Shown in pieces: positions 1-7,334 of a stretch of 17,320 nucleotides of DNA. How positions within the stretch are numbered: the stretch's first letter is position 1; the number at the start of each line of letters is the position of its first letter. This DNA comes from Oscillospiraceae bacterium. GTDB lineage: Bacteria > Bacillota_A > Clostridia > Oscillospirales > Oscillospiraceae. The position numbers and the translations under genes are program-made. The stretch is taken from the NCBI GenBank assembly GCA_017408725.1, contig JAFQUA010000046.1, positions 1-17,320 of the forward strand. Direction: 5' to 3'. Under the pieces are notes generated by a model, which was not told the origin of the DNA, did not search any database, and worked only from the letters and a program-made list of their open reading frames with translations.

Positions 1-1401
1 CCCGAAACCGTTTCCACCGACTACACTACTGCCGACAAGCTGTACTTCGAGCCCCTGACTCCCGAGGATGTTATGAACATCATCGAGTTTGAAAAGCCTG
101 AGGGTGTCGTGGCATCTCTGGGCGGCCAGACCGCCATTAACCTTGCCCAGCCGCTGACTGACCGGGGTGTGAAGATCATCGGCACCGACTGCGCTGCCAT
201 CGACAAAGCCGAGGACCGCAACGCATTCGAAAATCTGCTGAATGAGCTGAATATCCCCCGTGCTAAGGGTCAGGCCGTCACCAAGATCGAGGACGGCATC
301 TCTGCCGCTGCTGAGATCGGCTATCCTGTTCTGGTTCGTCCCAGCTTCGTCCTGGGCGGCCGGGCCATGCAGATCGTTGCCAACGAGGATCAGCTGCGCC
401 ACTATCTGAAGACCGCCGTTGAAATCGACGAGGACAAGCCCGTTCTGGTAGACAAGTATATTGAAGGCCGCGAGGTGGAGATCGACGCCATCTGCGACGG
501 CATCAATGTCTTTGTTCCCGGCATTATGGAGCTGGTCGAACGTACCGGTGTCCACTCCGGCGACTCCATCTCCGTCTACCCCTCCTTCTCCATCTCCGAT
601 AAGGTCAAGGGTATCATCCTGCAGTACGCCAAGAAGCTGGGCCTCGGCATCGGCATCGTCGGCCTGTTCAATATTCAGTTCATCGTCGATAAGGACGACA
701 ATGTGTTCATCATTGAAGTCAATCCCCGTTCCTCCCGTACCGTTCCCTTCCTCAGCAAAGCTACCGGCTACTCTCTGGCGGACATCGCCACTGAAGTCAT
801 TCTGGGCAAGAGCCTGAAGGAATTGGGTCTGTTCGACATCTACCCCGACGAAAAAGAGCGGTTCTATGTCAAGGCTCCCGTATTCTCCTTCAACAAGATC
901 CGCGGTCTGGATGCTTACCTGTCTCCTGAAATGAAGTCCACCGGTGAAGCCATTGGCTACGATAAGACGCTGAACCGCGCCCTTTACAAGGCGCTGCAGG
1001 CATCCGGAATGCATCTGCAGAACTACGGTACCGTTCTGGCAACCATCGCTGATAAGGACAAGGAGGAGGCTCTGCCTCTGATCCGCCGGTTCTACAAGCT
1101 GGGCTTCAATATTGAAGCCACCGACGGTACTGCTAAATTCTTGAAAGAAAACGGAATCCGCACCCACAAGCTGACCAAGATCAGCGACGGCAGCGACGAG
1201 ATCCCCAATGCTCTGCGGCAGGGTCACATCGCCTATGTCATCAACACCCGGGATCCCGGTGCTGATCAGGCAGACGGCTTCCAGATCCGCCAGATCGCCA
1301 CGGAGTACAATGTGACCATGTTCACCGCACTGGATACCGTTAAGGTTCTGCTGGATGTTCTGGAAGAGACCACGCTGACCATCTCCACCATTGACGCTTA
1401 A
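1..1401 (+). CDS. carB: Carbamoyl-phosphate synthase large subunit (3' part)
   Basis: This is the C-terminal 466 residues of the large subunit, which makes carbamoyl phosphate from bicarbonate, ammonia (from the CarA glutaminase) and two ATP. The frame is open from base 1, beginning PETVSTDYTTADKLYFEPL, a typical CarB stretch, so the ATG at 73 is internal and the real start is upstream of the window. The visible part holds the second ATP-grasp unit (VLGGRAMQIV near fragment residue 118 and NPRSSRTVPFLSKATG near 241-256) and then the MGS-like allosteric domain from about residue 340 to the end. Full-length CarB is about 1,070 residues, so a little over half is missing. It ends 9 nt before pyrK, and the spacing says it is the upstream member of the pyr operon. 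Being next to pyr genes suggests a pyrimidine-dedicated enzyme, but arginine supply cannot be excluded. Confidence 0.97.
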   Translation, partial: PETVSTDYTTADKLYFEPLTPEDVMNIIEFEKPEGVVASLGGQTAINLAQPLTDRGVKIIGTDCAAIDKAEDRNAFENLLNELNIPRAKGQAVTKIEDGISAAAEIGYPVLVRPSFVLGGRAMQIVANEDQLRHYLKTAVEIDEDKPVLVDKYIEGREVEIDAICDGINVFVPGIMELVERTGVHSGDSISVYPSFSISDKVKGIILQYAKKLGLGIGIVGLFNIQFIVDKDDNVFIIEVNPRSSRTVPFLSKATGYSLADIATEVILGKSLKELGLFDIYPDEKERFYVKAPVFSFNKIRGLDAYLSPEMKSTGEAIGYDKTLNRALYKALQASGMHLQNYGTVLATIADKDKEEALPLIRRFYKLGFNIEATDGTAKFLKENGIRTHKLTKISDGSDEIPNALRQGHIAYVINTRDPGADQADGFQIRQIATEYNVTMFTALDTVKVLLDVLEETTLTISTIDA

Positions 1402-1410
1402 GGTGACGAG

Positions 1411-2148
1411 ATGAAACAGAGTATTTTTACGATCATTTCCAATGTAGCGCTGACGGACAGCGTTTATAAAATGGTGCTTGGCGGAGATACTTCCGCCATC
1501 ACCGCATCCGGACAGTTTGTCAATATTCAGCTGTCCGGCAAGTTCCTGCGCCGCCCGATCTCCGTCTGTAATTACGACGAAAAGACACTGACTATCGTTT
1601 ATAAAGTAGTTGGCAAGGGAACAGAACAGATGGCAGCTATGGTTGCCGGTGAAAAGCTGGACATCCTCACCGGTCTCGGCAACGGATATGATCTTTCTTT
1701 GAGTGGTGACCGCCCGGTTCTGCTGGGCGGCGGCGTGGGCGTTCCGCCTATGTACAACCTTGCCAAGAAGCTGATCGCCGACGGCAAAAAAGTTTCCGTT
1801 ATTCTTGGCTTTAATACAAAATCCGAGATTTTCTACGAAGAAGAATTCAAAAAGCTGGGCTGCAATGTAACCGTCACCACGGTAGACGGCAGCTACGGTG
1901 TCAAAGGCTTCGTTACCACCGCGCTGGAAGGTATGGCCTACACCTACTTCTACACCTGCGGTCCGGAACCTATGCTGAAAGCCGTATACAAAGCATCCAA
2001 AACCTCCGGTCAGATGAGCTTCGAGGAGCGGATGGGCTGCGGCTTCGGTGCCTGCATGGGCTGCTCCTGCAAGACCCTCACCGGCTACAAGCGGATCTGC
2101 AAGGAAGGCCCCGTGATGAAGAAGGAGGAGATCTTATGGGAAAACTGA
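1411..2148 (+). CDS. pyrK: Dihydroorotate dehydrogenase B electron transfer subunit
   Basis: This 245-residue iron-sulfur flavoprotein passes electrons from PyrD to NAD+ in the cytoplasmic PyrD2K2 complex. The sequence shows a FAD-binding RRPISVC motif (about 47-53), a glycine-rich nucleotide loop GGGVGVPPM (about 106-114), a TCGPEPML segment (about 182-189), and a C-terminal [2Fe-2S] set at C210, C215, C218 and C230 (spacing x4, x2, x11), which is the PyrK signature. It follows carB by 9 nt, and its last 13 nt overlap pyrD, so the two subunits are probably translationally coupled. Length is normal for the family. Its presence identifies the downstream dehydrogenase as the NAD-linked class 1B type. 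Confidence 0.96.
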   Translation: MKQSIFTIISNVALTDSVYKMVLGGDTSAITASGQFVNIQLSGKFLRRPISVCNYDEKTLTIVYKVVGKGTEQMAAMVAGEKLDILTGLGNGYDLSLSGDRPVLLGGGVGVPPMYNLAKKLIADGKKVSVILGFNTKSEIFYEEEFKKLGCNVTVTTVDGSYGVKGFVTTALEGMAYTYFYTCGPEPMLKAVYKASKTSGQMSFEERMGCGFGACMGCSCKTLTGYKRICKEGPVMKKEEILWEN

Positions 2149-3047
2149 GTGTAAACCTCTGTGGAATTGAGCTGAGCAATCCCGTGATCCCCGCCTCCGG
2201 TACCTTTGGCTACGGATATGAGTTTGCGGAACTGTATGACATCAACGAACTTGGTACTTTTTCTTTTAAGGGCACCACAAAGGATCCCCGTTTCGGCAAC
2301 CCCACCCCCAGAATCGCCGAGTGTACATCCGGCATGATCAATGCCGTCGGTCTGCAGAACCCCGGTGTGGAAAAGGTCATTGCCGAGGAGCTTCCCAAGT
2401 TGAAGCAGCGCTTCCATAAGCCCGTTATGGCAAATGTCTCCGGTTTTTCCGTAGAGGACTATGCCTACACCTGCGAAAAGCTGGATAAGGAAGATCAGGT
2501 CGGCTGGCTGGAAGTCAACATTTCCTGCCCCAATGTCCACGGCGGCGGCATGAGCTTCGGCACACAGCCGGAAGCCGCGGCAGAGGTGACCAAAGCCGTC
2601 AAGGCTGTCACCTCCAAGCCCGTGATCATCAAGCTTTCTCCCAATGTCACCGACATTGTGTCCATCGCCAAAGCCTGTGAAGATGCCGGTGCAGATGGCA
2701 TCAGTCTGATCAACACGCTGCTGGGTATGCGCATCGACCTGCGTACCCGAAAACCGGTCATCGCCAACAAAATGGGTGGTTTCTCCGGCTCCGCCATTTT
2801 CCCTGTGGCCGTACGGATGGTCTATCAGGTGGCAAACGCCGTCAAGATCCCCGTGGTTGGCATGGGCGGCGTATCCAGTGCCGAGGATGTAGTGGAAATG
2901 ATGCTGGCAGGTGCCACTGCTGTAGAAGTAGGTGCTGCCAACCTTGTAAACCCGTATATCTGCCGTGACATCATCCGGGATTTGCCGGCTGTCATGGAAA
3001 AGTATAGAATTGAGAATTTAAGTGATATCATAGGAGGCGCAAAGTAA
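2136..3047 (+). CDS. pyrD: Dihydroorotate dehydrogenase B catalytic subunit
   Basis: This FMN enzyme of 303 residues oxidises dihydroorotate to orotate. Class 1B marks are the catalytic-base cysteine in EVNISCPNVHGGG (C131), the flavin-contact lysine in TFSFKGTT (about K45), NAVGLQNPG (about 69-77) and the C-terminal GMGGVSS phosphate-binding loop. The start is the ATG at 2136, with AAGGAGGAG at 2122-2130 as ribosome binding site inside the end of pyrK. The TAA stop shares one base with the pyrF ATG. Together with PyrK it forms the NAD-dependent complex. Length and motifs are ordinary for Firmicutes. Confidence 0.97.
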   Translation: MGKLSVNLCGIELSNPVIPASGTFGYGYEFAELYDINELGTFSFKGTTKDPRFGNPTPRIAECTSGMINAVGLQNPGVEKVIAEELPKLKQRFHKPVMANVSGFSVEDYAYTCEKLDKEDQVGWLEVNISCPNVHGGGMSFGTQPEAAAEVTKAVKAVTSKPVIIKLSPNVTDIVSIAKACEDAGADGISLINTLLGMRIDLRTRKPVIANKMGGFSGSAIFPVAVRMVYQVANAVKIPVVGMGGVSSAEDVVEMMLAGATAVEVGAANLVNPYICRDIIRDLPAVMEKYRIENLSDIIGGAK

Positions 3048-3745
3048 TGGGTAAGGACGTAATCGTAGCATGTGATTTTTCCTCCGCAGAGGCAACCTTT
3101 GCCTTTTTGGACAAGTTTACCGGCCGCAAGCCTTTCGTTAAGATCGGCATGGAGCTTTATTACGCGGAAGGCCCCAGCATCGTTAAAGAAATCAAAGCCC
3201 GTGGCCACAAGATCTTTCTGGATCTGAAGCTTCACGACATCCCCAACACCGTTAAGAAGGCCATGGCCGTTCTTTCCAATCTGGATGTGGACATCACCAA
3301 TCTTCACGCCGCCGGTGCTACCGCTATGATGCAAGGCGCGTTGGAGGGCTTGACCCGTCCCGACGGCAGCCGTCCCCTGCTGATTGCCGTCACCCAGCTG
3401 ACCTCCAATGACCAGGAAACACTGGAGCGGGATCTGATGATCCACGCACCCATTGACGAAGTGGTCATGCACTATGCCGAGACTGCCAAGAATGCAGGTC
3501 TCGACGGCATTGTCTGCTCCCCTCTGGAAGCCGGCAAGGTCCATGATAAGTGCGGCAAGAATTTCCTCACCGTCACCCCCGGTGTCCGATTCGCCGATGG
3601 CGATGTGGGTGACCAGAAGCGCGTCATGACCCCCGCCGCCGCCAAGGCCATCGGCTCTGACTACATTGTGGTGGGCCGTCCCATCACCGCCGCTGCTGAC
3701 CCCGTTGCCGCTTACGAACGTTGTGTTGCTGAATTCGTTGATTAA
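3047..3745 (+). CDS. pyrF: Orotidine 5'-phosphate decarboxylase
   Basis: This 232-residue TIM-barrel enzyme decarboxylates OMP to UMP, the last step of the pathway. The catalytic D-x-K-x-x-D array is visible as DLKLHDIPNTV, with D59, K61 and D64. The N-terminal VACDFSS holds the first substrate-binding aspartate, and VVGRPITAAADP near the C terminus is the phosphate-binding loop with its arginine. The length matches the short bacterial PyrF group. The start overlaps the pyrD stop by one base, with a TAGGAGG site at 3031-3037. pyrE follows after 10 nt. The order pyrF then pyrE is the reverse of the biochemical order, as is common in Firmicutes operons. Confidence 0.97.
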   Translation: MGKDVIVACDFSSAEATFAFLDKFTGRKPFVKIGMELYYAEGPSIVKEIKARGHKIFLDLKLHDIPNTVKKAMAVLSNLDVDITNLHAAGATAMMQGALEGLTRPDGSRPLLIAVTQLTSNDQETLERDLMIHAPIDEVVMHYAETAKNAGLDGIVCSPLEAGKVHDKCGKNFLTVTPGVRFADGDVGDQKRVMTPAAAKAIGSDYIVVGRPITAAADPVAAYERCVAEFVD

Positions 3746-3755
3746 GGAGAAAGAT

Positions 3756-4409
3756 ATGGAAGCTTACAAGAGAGAGTTTATTCAGTTTCTGCAGGGTGCA
3801 GGTGTGCTGAAATTCGGTGATTTCACCGCAAAGTCCGGCCGCAAGATCCCCTATTTTGTCAATGCCGGCATGATCAAAACCGGCGACCAGATCACCAAGA
3901 TGGGTGAATTCTATGCCAAGGCCTACTTCGACAAACTGGGTAAGAAGAACACTGTTCTTTACGGACCTGCCTACAAGGGCATCTCCTTGTCCATCTCCGC
4001 AGCCGTCGCCCTGAGCAAAAAGGGATTGGATCTTCCCTTCTTCTTTAACCGCAAGGAAGTCAAGGATCACGGTGAGGGCGGCACATTTGTTGGCTATGTT
4101 CCTCAGTCCGGGGAAGAAATTGTCATTATCGAAGATGTCATCACCGCCGGCACTGCCATCCGCGAAAGCATGGAGATCCTTTCCCATCTGGACGGCACCA
4201 AGGTCGTTGCTTCCTTCATCATGGTAGACCGGAAGGAAAAGGGTCAGACCGAAAAGGGCGCCATGCAGGAGATCGAGGAGCAGTTCGGCTTCCCCGTTTA
4301 TTCCGTGGTGGATGTTTATGATATCATTGAGTACCTTGAGGAAGATCCCGCCAATGAGGAAAATGTGACCCGCATTAAGAATTATCTTGCCGTGAATGGA
4401 GCGAAGTGA
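3756..4409 (+). CDS. pyrE: Orotate phosphoribosyltransferase
   Basis: This 217-residue enzyme joins orotate and PRPP to give OMP. The PRPP-binding motif is seen as [13 protein letters not shown] around residues 124-136, preceded by [11 protein letters not shown] and the flexible-loop region [13 protein letters not shown]. An in-frame ATG lies upstream at 3666 inside pyrF, but it has no ribosome binding site and would add 30 residues unlike PyrE. The ATG at 3756 has AAGGAGA at 3744-3750 and gives the family N terminus [12 protein letters not shown]. The stop lies one base before the preferred pyrB ATG. Confidence 0.97.
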   Translation: MEAYKREFIQFLQGAGVLKFGDFTAKSGRKIPYFVNAGMIKTGDQITKMGEFYAKAYFDKLGKKNTVLYGPAYKGISLSISAAVALSKKGLDLPFFFNRKEVKDHGEGGTFVGYVPQSGEEIVIIEDVITAGTAIRESMEILSHLDGTKVVASFIMVDRKEKGQTEKGAMQEIEEQFGFPVYSVVDVYDIIEYLEEDPANEENVTRIKNYLAVNGAK

Positions 4410-4410
4410 T

Positions 4411-5490
4411 ATGAGAAGTCTGATCAGCATTTTGGATTTTACTGTAGAAGAGCTGGATCAGCTCATTGCCACTGCTAAGGATATCATTGCCCATCCCGAA
4501 AACTACCAGGAAGCCTGCCGCTATAAGAAGCTGGCAACCCTTTTCTATGAGCCCTCCACCCGTACCCGACTCAGTTTTGAAGCTGCCATGATGGAACTGG
4601 GCGGCACCGTTCTGGGCTTCAGTGAAGCCAGCTCCTCCTCCGCCTCCAAGGGTGAAAGCATGGCAGATACCGCAAAGATTCTTTCCTGCTATGCCGATAT
4701 CATGGCCATCCGCCATCCTATGGAGGGCGCACCCTTTGTTGCATCTCAGGCTGCCAGCATTCCCGTGATCAATGCTGGTGACGGTGGCCACAACCATCCC
4801 ACCCAGACGCTGGCTGACCTTCTGACCATTTCCCGTGAAATGGGACGACTCAATAACCTAACCATCGGTTTTTGCGGTGACTTGAAGTATGGACGTACCG
4901 TCCATTCCCTTATTGAAGCCATGGCCCGTTATGAGGGCATTCGCTTTGTGCTGATTTCCCCCGAAGAACTGCGGCTGCCCGGCTATGTGCGTTACAACAC
5001 ACTTGACAAGTTACAGCTTCCCTACGAGGAGTACCGTTCTCTGGAAGAAGCACTTCCTCAGTTGGATGTGTTGTATATGACCAGAATTCAGCAAGAGCGC
5101 TTCGACAGTCATGAGACCTACGAGCGGCTGAAGAACAGTTACATCCTCAACGCCGAAAAGATGAAGCTTGCCAAAGAAAAGATGTGCGTGCTCCATCCCC
5201 TGCCCCGGGTCAACGAGATTTCTGTCGCTGTAGATGACGATCCCAGAGCTGCCTATTTCCGGCAGGCACTGAACGGCAAGTTCATGCGCATGGCACTGAT
5301 CCTCAAGCTTCTGAAGGAAGCCGAAGACGGACAGAAGGAAGCAATTGACACCACGGATCTGGTTTACGACCGTGTGTGTGTTAACCCCAAGTGCATCACT
5401 ACCGTAGAGCAGGAGCTGCCTCAGGTTGCTAAGCTCACAGACAAGGCAGTAGGTATCCACCGCTGCATCTACTGTGAGCAGAAAGTATAA
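4411..5490 (+). CDS. pyrB: Aspartate carbamoyltransferase with C-terminal PyrI-like zinc tail
   Basis: Residues 1 to about 303 are the catalytic chain that joins carbamoyl phosphate and aspartate. Active-site motifs are [10 protein letters not shown] (about 48-57), the 80s loop SSSASKGES (about 75-83), HPTQTL (129-134) and HPLPRVNE (262-269). After a linker of about 20 residues comes a tail with C323, C328, C352 and C355. The spacing x4, x23, x2 is the same as in the zinc site of Escherichia coli PyrI (C109, C114, C138, C141), and the surroundings NPKCIT and CIYCE resemble it. The nucleotide-binding allosteric part of PyrI is absent. The start at 4411 (MRSLISILD) is preferred over the in-frame ATG at 4396 because it matches the family and has GGAG at 4399-4402. 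The hydrolase gene follows after 11 nt. Confidence 0.96.
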   Translation: MRSLISILDFTVEELDQLIATAKDIIAHPENYQEACRYKKLATLFYEPSTRTRLSFEAAMMELGGTVLGFSEASSSSASKGESMADTAKILSCYADIMAIRHPMEGAPFVASQAASIPVINAGDGGHNHPTQTLADLLTISREMGRLNNLTIGFCGDLKYGRTVHSLIEAMARYEGIRFVLISPEELRLPGYVRYNTLDKLQLPYEEYRSLEEALPQLDVLYMTRIQQERFDSHETYERLKNSYILNAEKMKLAKEKMCVLHPLPRVNEISVAVDDDPRAAYFRQALNGKFMRMALILKLLKEAEDGQKEAIDTTDLVYDRVCVNPKCITTVEQELPQVAKLTDKAVGIHRCIYCEQKV

Positions 5491-5501
5491 GGTGAAGCAT
5501 C

Positions 5502-6542
5502 ATGTTTGGCTATTTTGAAGGAAAACAAGATACCAAAAGCTTTCGGGAATCCTATGTCGCTGGTATCAAGGCATTGATTCAAGACGGCTATTTCCTGCAA
5601 GAACAAAAGCGGACAGAGTACATCGCCGGCATCGCTCAGAATCCCGAAAAATACCGCGCGGATTTCAAAAATATGCTGGGTTTCCCCTTAAATTGTCATC
5701 GCTGCATGGACAGCAAGCCCTCTCTTTCCAAGATCCTGCTGTATGAAGATGGGGAGAAGGCTATCTACCGTGCTACCGTTACTGTTCTGGATACCATTCC
5801 CTTTACCGGTCTGCTTTTCCTGCACAAAGACGAAAACGCCCACCCCTTTATCATCGCCCAGCACGGCGGCAGCGGCACCCCCGAGGTCTGCAGCGGTCTT
5901 TATGAGGACGGTACTTATAACTATAATGATATGACCGAGCGGATCTTCAACCGCGGTGCCAATGTCTTTGCACCTCAGCTTCTTTTGTGGTCCGAGAACT
6001 ATGAATCTGACAATTTCAAGCAGGAGGATCGAAATCACATTGATGCACAACTAAAGCAGTTGGGTGGTTCCATCACCGCTCTGGAAGTTTTCTGCATCAT
6101 CAAATCTCTGGACGCCTTCTGTGAAGCGGGCTTTGCCAACGAAAATCATCTTAGCATGATCGGTCTTTCCTACGGTGGCTTCTACACCTTATTTACTGCT
6201 GCCGCAGAACCTCGCATCAAGGCTGCCCTTTCCTGCTCTTTCTACAACAAGCGGGATCGCTACACATGGGTCGATTGGACCTGGATGGGCAGCGCCAAAA
6301 AATTCTTTGATGCAGAAGTGGCTATGCTGATTTATCCCCGCTGCCTGCGCATCGCCGTTGGTGACAAGGACGGATTGTTTGATTCCGCGCTTGCCGAAAT
6401 AGAATTTGACCGGTTGCGCCAGCTTTCACAAAAGGTCTACGGACGCACCGACTGGTTTGACACCTGTGTTTTCCCCGGCACTCATGAATTTATCCAGACC
6501 GATGACTTCATCAAGCAGGTCCTCGAAGCAGTAGCAAAATAA
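5502..6542 (+). CDS. Alpha/beta-hydrolase family protein, substrate unknown
   Basis: This 346-residue protein has the features of a serine hydrolase of the dienelactone hydrolase / acetyl xylan esterase type. It has an oxyanion-hole strand IIAQHGGSGTPE (about 117-128), the nucleophile elbow GLSYGG with S223, a candidate acid in GDKDGLFD (D290 or D294), and H328 in FPGTHEF. There is no signal peptide, so it is probably cytoplasmic. The first 90 residues form an extension before the core. It begins 11 nt after pyrB and ends just before the operon terminator, so it is very likely on the pyrimidine transcript. That suggests, but does not show, a role with a nucleotide-related ester or amide. The substrate cannot be read from the sequence. 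Confidence 0.85.
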   Translation: MFGYFEGKQDTKSFRESYVAGIKALIQDGYFLQEQKRTEYIAGIAQNPEKYRADFKNMLGFPLNCHRCMDSKPSLSKILLYEDGEKAIYRATVTVLDTIPFTGLLFLHKDENAHPFIIAQHGGSGTPEVCSGLYEDGTYNYNDMTERIFNRGANVFAPQLLLWSENYESDNFKQEDRNHIDAQLKQLGGSITALEVFCIIKSLDAFCEAGFANENHLSMIGLSYGGFYTLFTAAAEPRIKAALSCSFYNKRDRYTWVDWTWMGSAKKFFDAEVAMLIYPRCLRIAVGDKDGLFDSALAEIEFDRLRQLSQKVYGRTDWFDTCVFPGTHEFIQTDDFIKQVLEAVAK

Positions 6543-6548
6543 CAGATA

Positions 6549-6590
6549 CCCGGCTGTGCAGATGCACAGCCGGGTTCCTTATTCTTGTAT
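6549..6590 (+). terminator. Rho-independent terminator of the pyr operon
   Basis: A perfect 12-bp inverted repeat (CCCGGCTGTGCA at 6549-6560, GA, and its complement at 6563-6574) is followed by the T-rich TTCCTTATTCTTG. It lies 6 nt after the hydrolase stop. The converging GIY-YIG gene ends at 6579, inside the T-rich tail. The hairpin may also stop minus-strand transcripts, although the tail on that side is less T-rich. Confidence 0.88.
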
Positions 6591-6827
6591 AAGCTTTAAT
6601 TTTTCCTCCCGGGGCAGCGCCTTAATGGCCAGTTCCCGTTTGAGCGCCGTTCCCTTATCGGGACATTCTTCCTCGTAAACCAGTTCCAACGGGCCTCTTC
6701 CCCGGGTGTATTTCGCGCCCTTGCCACTTCGGTGGGCAGCAAGTCTTCCCTGCACATCCACCGCGATACCGGTATAAAGGCTCCCGTCGCCGCATCGCAG
6801 TATATAGACCTTCCATGTTTTTTCCAT
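6579..6827 (-). CDS. GIY-YIG domain protein, UPF0213 / YhbQ type
   Basis: This 82-residue protein is essentially one GIY-YIG nuclease-like domain. It has VYIL at 7-10, LYTG at 17-20, the conserved arginine R28, H32, and a glutamate near 65 in ALKRELAIK, which fits the metal-binding glutamate of the fold. Small stand-alone members such as YhbQ and YazA are widespread, and their physiological role is poorly defined; a nuclease or DNA-binding role is inferred from the fold. It starts 6 nt after the stop of the upstream membrane-protein gene, with only a weak AGGCG-like ribosome site, and is probably the last gene of the pncB unit. The usual family length is 80-100 residues. Confidence 0.9.
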   Translation of the reverse strand: MEKTWKVYILRCGDGSLYTGIAVDVQGRLAAHRSGKGAKYTRGRGPLELVYEEECPDKGTALKRELAIKALPREEKLKLIQE

Positions 6828-6833
6828 GTACGC

Positions 6834-7334
6834 CTACTTTCTAAACCTAAGGCGCATCCCCAGCAGCCTATCCAACAGGTAGAAAGTCACATTTCCCAGC
6901 AGCAAGGTCACAAGGGTCATAACCGTTCCCAGTTCCGCAAATTCCTCCGCGATCTGCACCATGCCGAGTAGATGCATCAGCAACCAGTACATGATAAGAA
7001 TCGCAGCATTGAAATACAAAACTTTCCAAAGCCATTTTGCAGGCAACGTTTCCATCTTGGGCTTAATGATCGGATAAAAACCCAGAAAGGCAAACACCGC
7101 TACCGCTTCCTTATCCGGAGCCAAAAGCGCACCCAGAATGGCTACCGCCCCGTACCACGCCCAGCTGATCCGGTTACCGCACCGGGTTAAAACCACCTTC
7201 AGTAGGAGCATACAAAGCATAGGGCACACAAAGGTTGCTACCGGGATCATCGTGCCCATGCACAGAATCATCACTGCCAGCGCCGCCAGAACGCCGCCAA
7301 GGGCAATGGCGGAAACCGGGTTATGCCTTGCCAT
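6834..7334 (-). CDS. Small integral membrane protein, possibly ECF S-component-like
   Basis: This 166-residue, very hydrophobic protein has about five or six membrane segments (roughly 8-28, 30-50, 58-90, 103-123 and 132-156). Between them is a polar loop, FYPIIKPKMETLP, and it has a basic C terminus, RLRFRK. The N-terminal small-residue helix SAIALGGVLAALAVMI resembles substrate-binding subunits of ECF transporters, but I cannot assign a named family with certainty. The gene overlaps the 3' end of pncB by 14 nt and lacks a clear ribosome site of its own, which suggests translational coupling. By context a niacin-related transport role is possible. No function is claimed beyond that. Confidence 0.8.
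   Translation of the reverse strand: MARHNPVSAIALGGVLAALAVMILCMGTMIPVATFVCPMLCMLLLKVVLTRCGNRISWAWYGAVAILGALLAPDKEAVAVFAFLGFYPIIKPKMETLPAKWLWKVLYFNAAILIMYWLLMHLLGMVQIAEEFAELGTVMTLVTLLLGNVTFYLLDRLLGMRLRFRK

Noticed and set aside
3666..3755. Upstream in-frame start for pyrE inside pyrF
   Set aside because: It has no ribosome site and the added residues are unlike PyrE; the ATG at 3756 has AAGGAGA.
3684..4430. Long minus-strand reading frame (248 codons) opposite pyrE
   Set aside because: It is antisense to pyrE, with no promoter or ribosome site and a low-complexity product.
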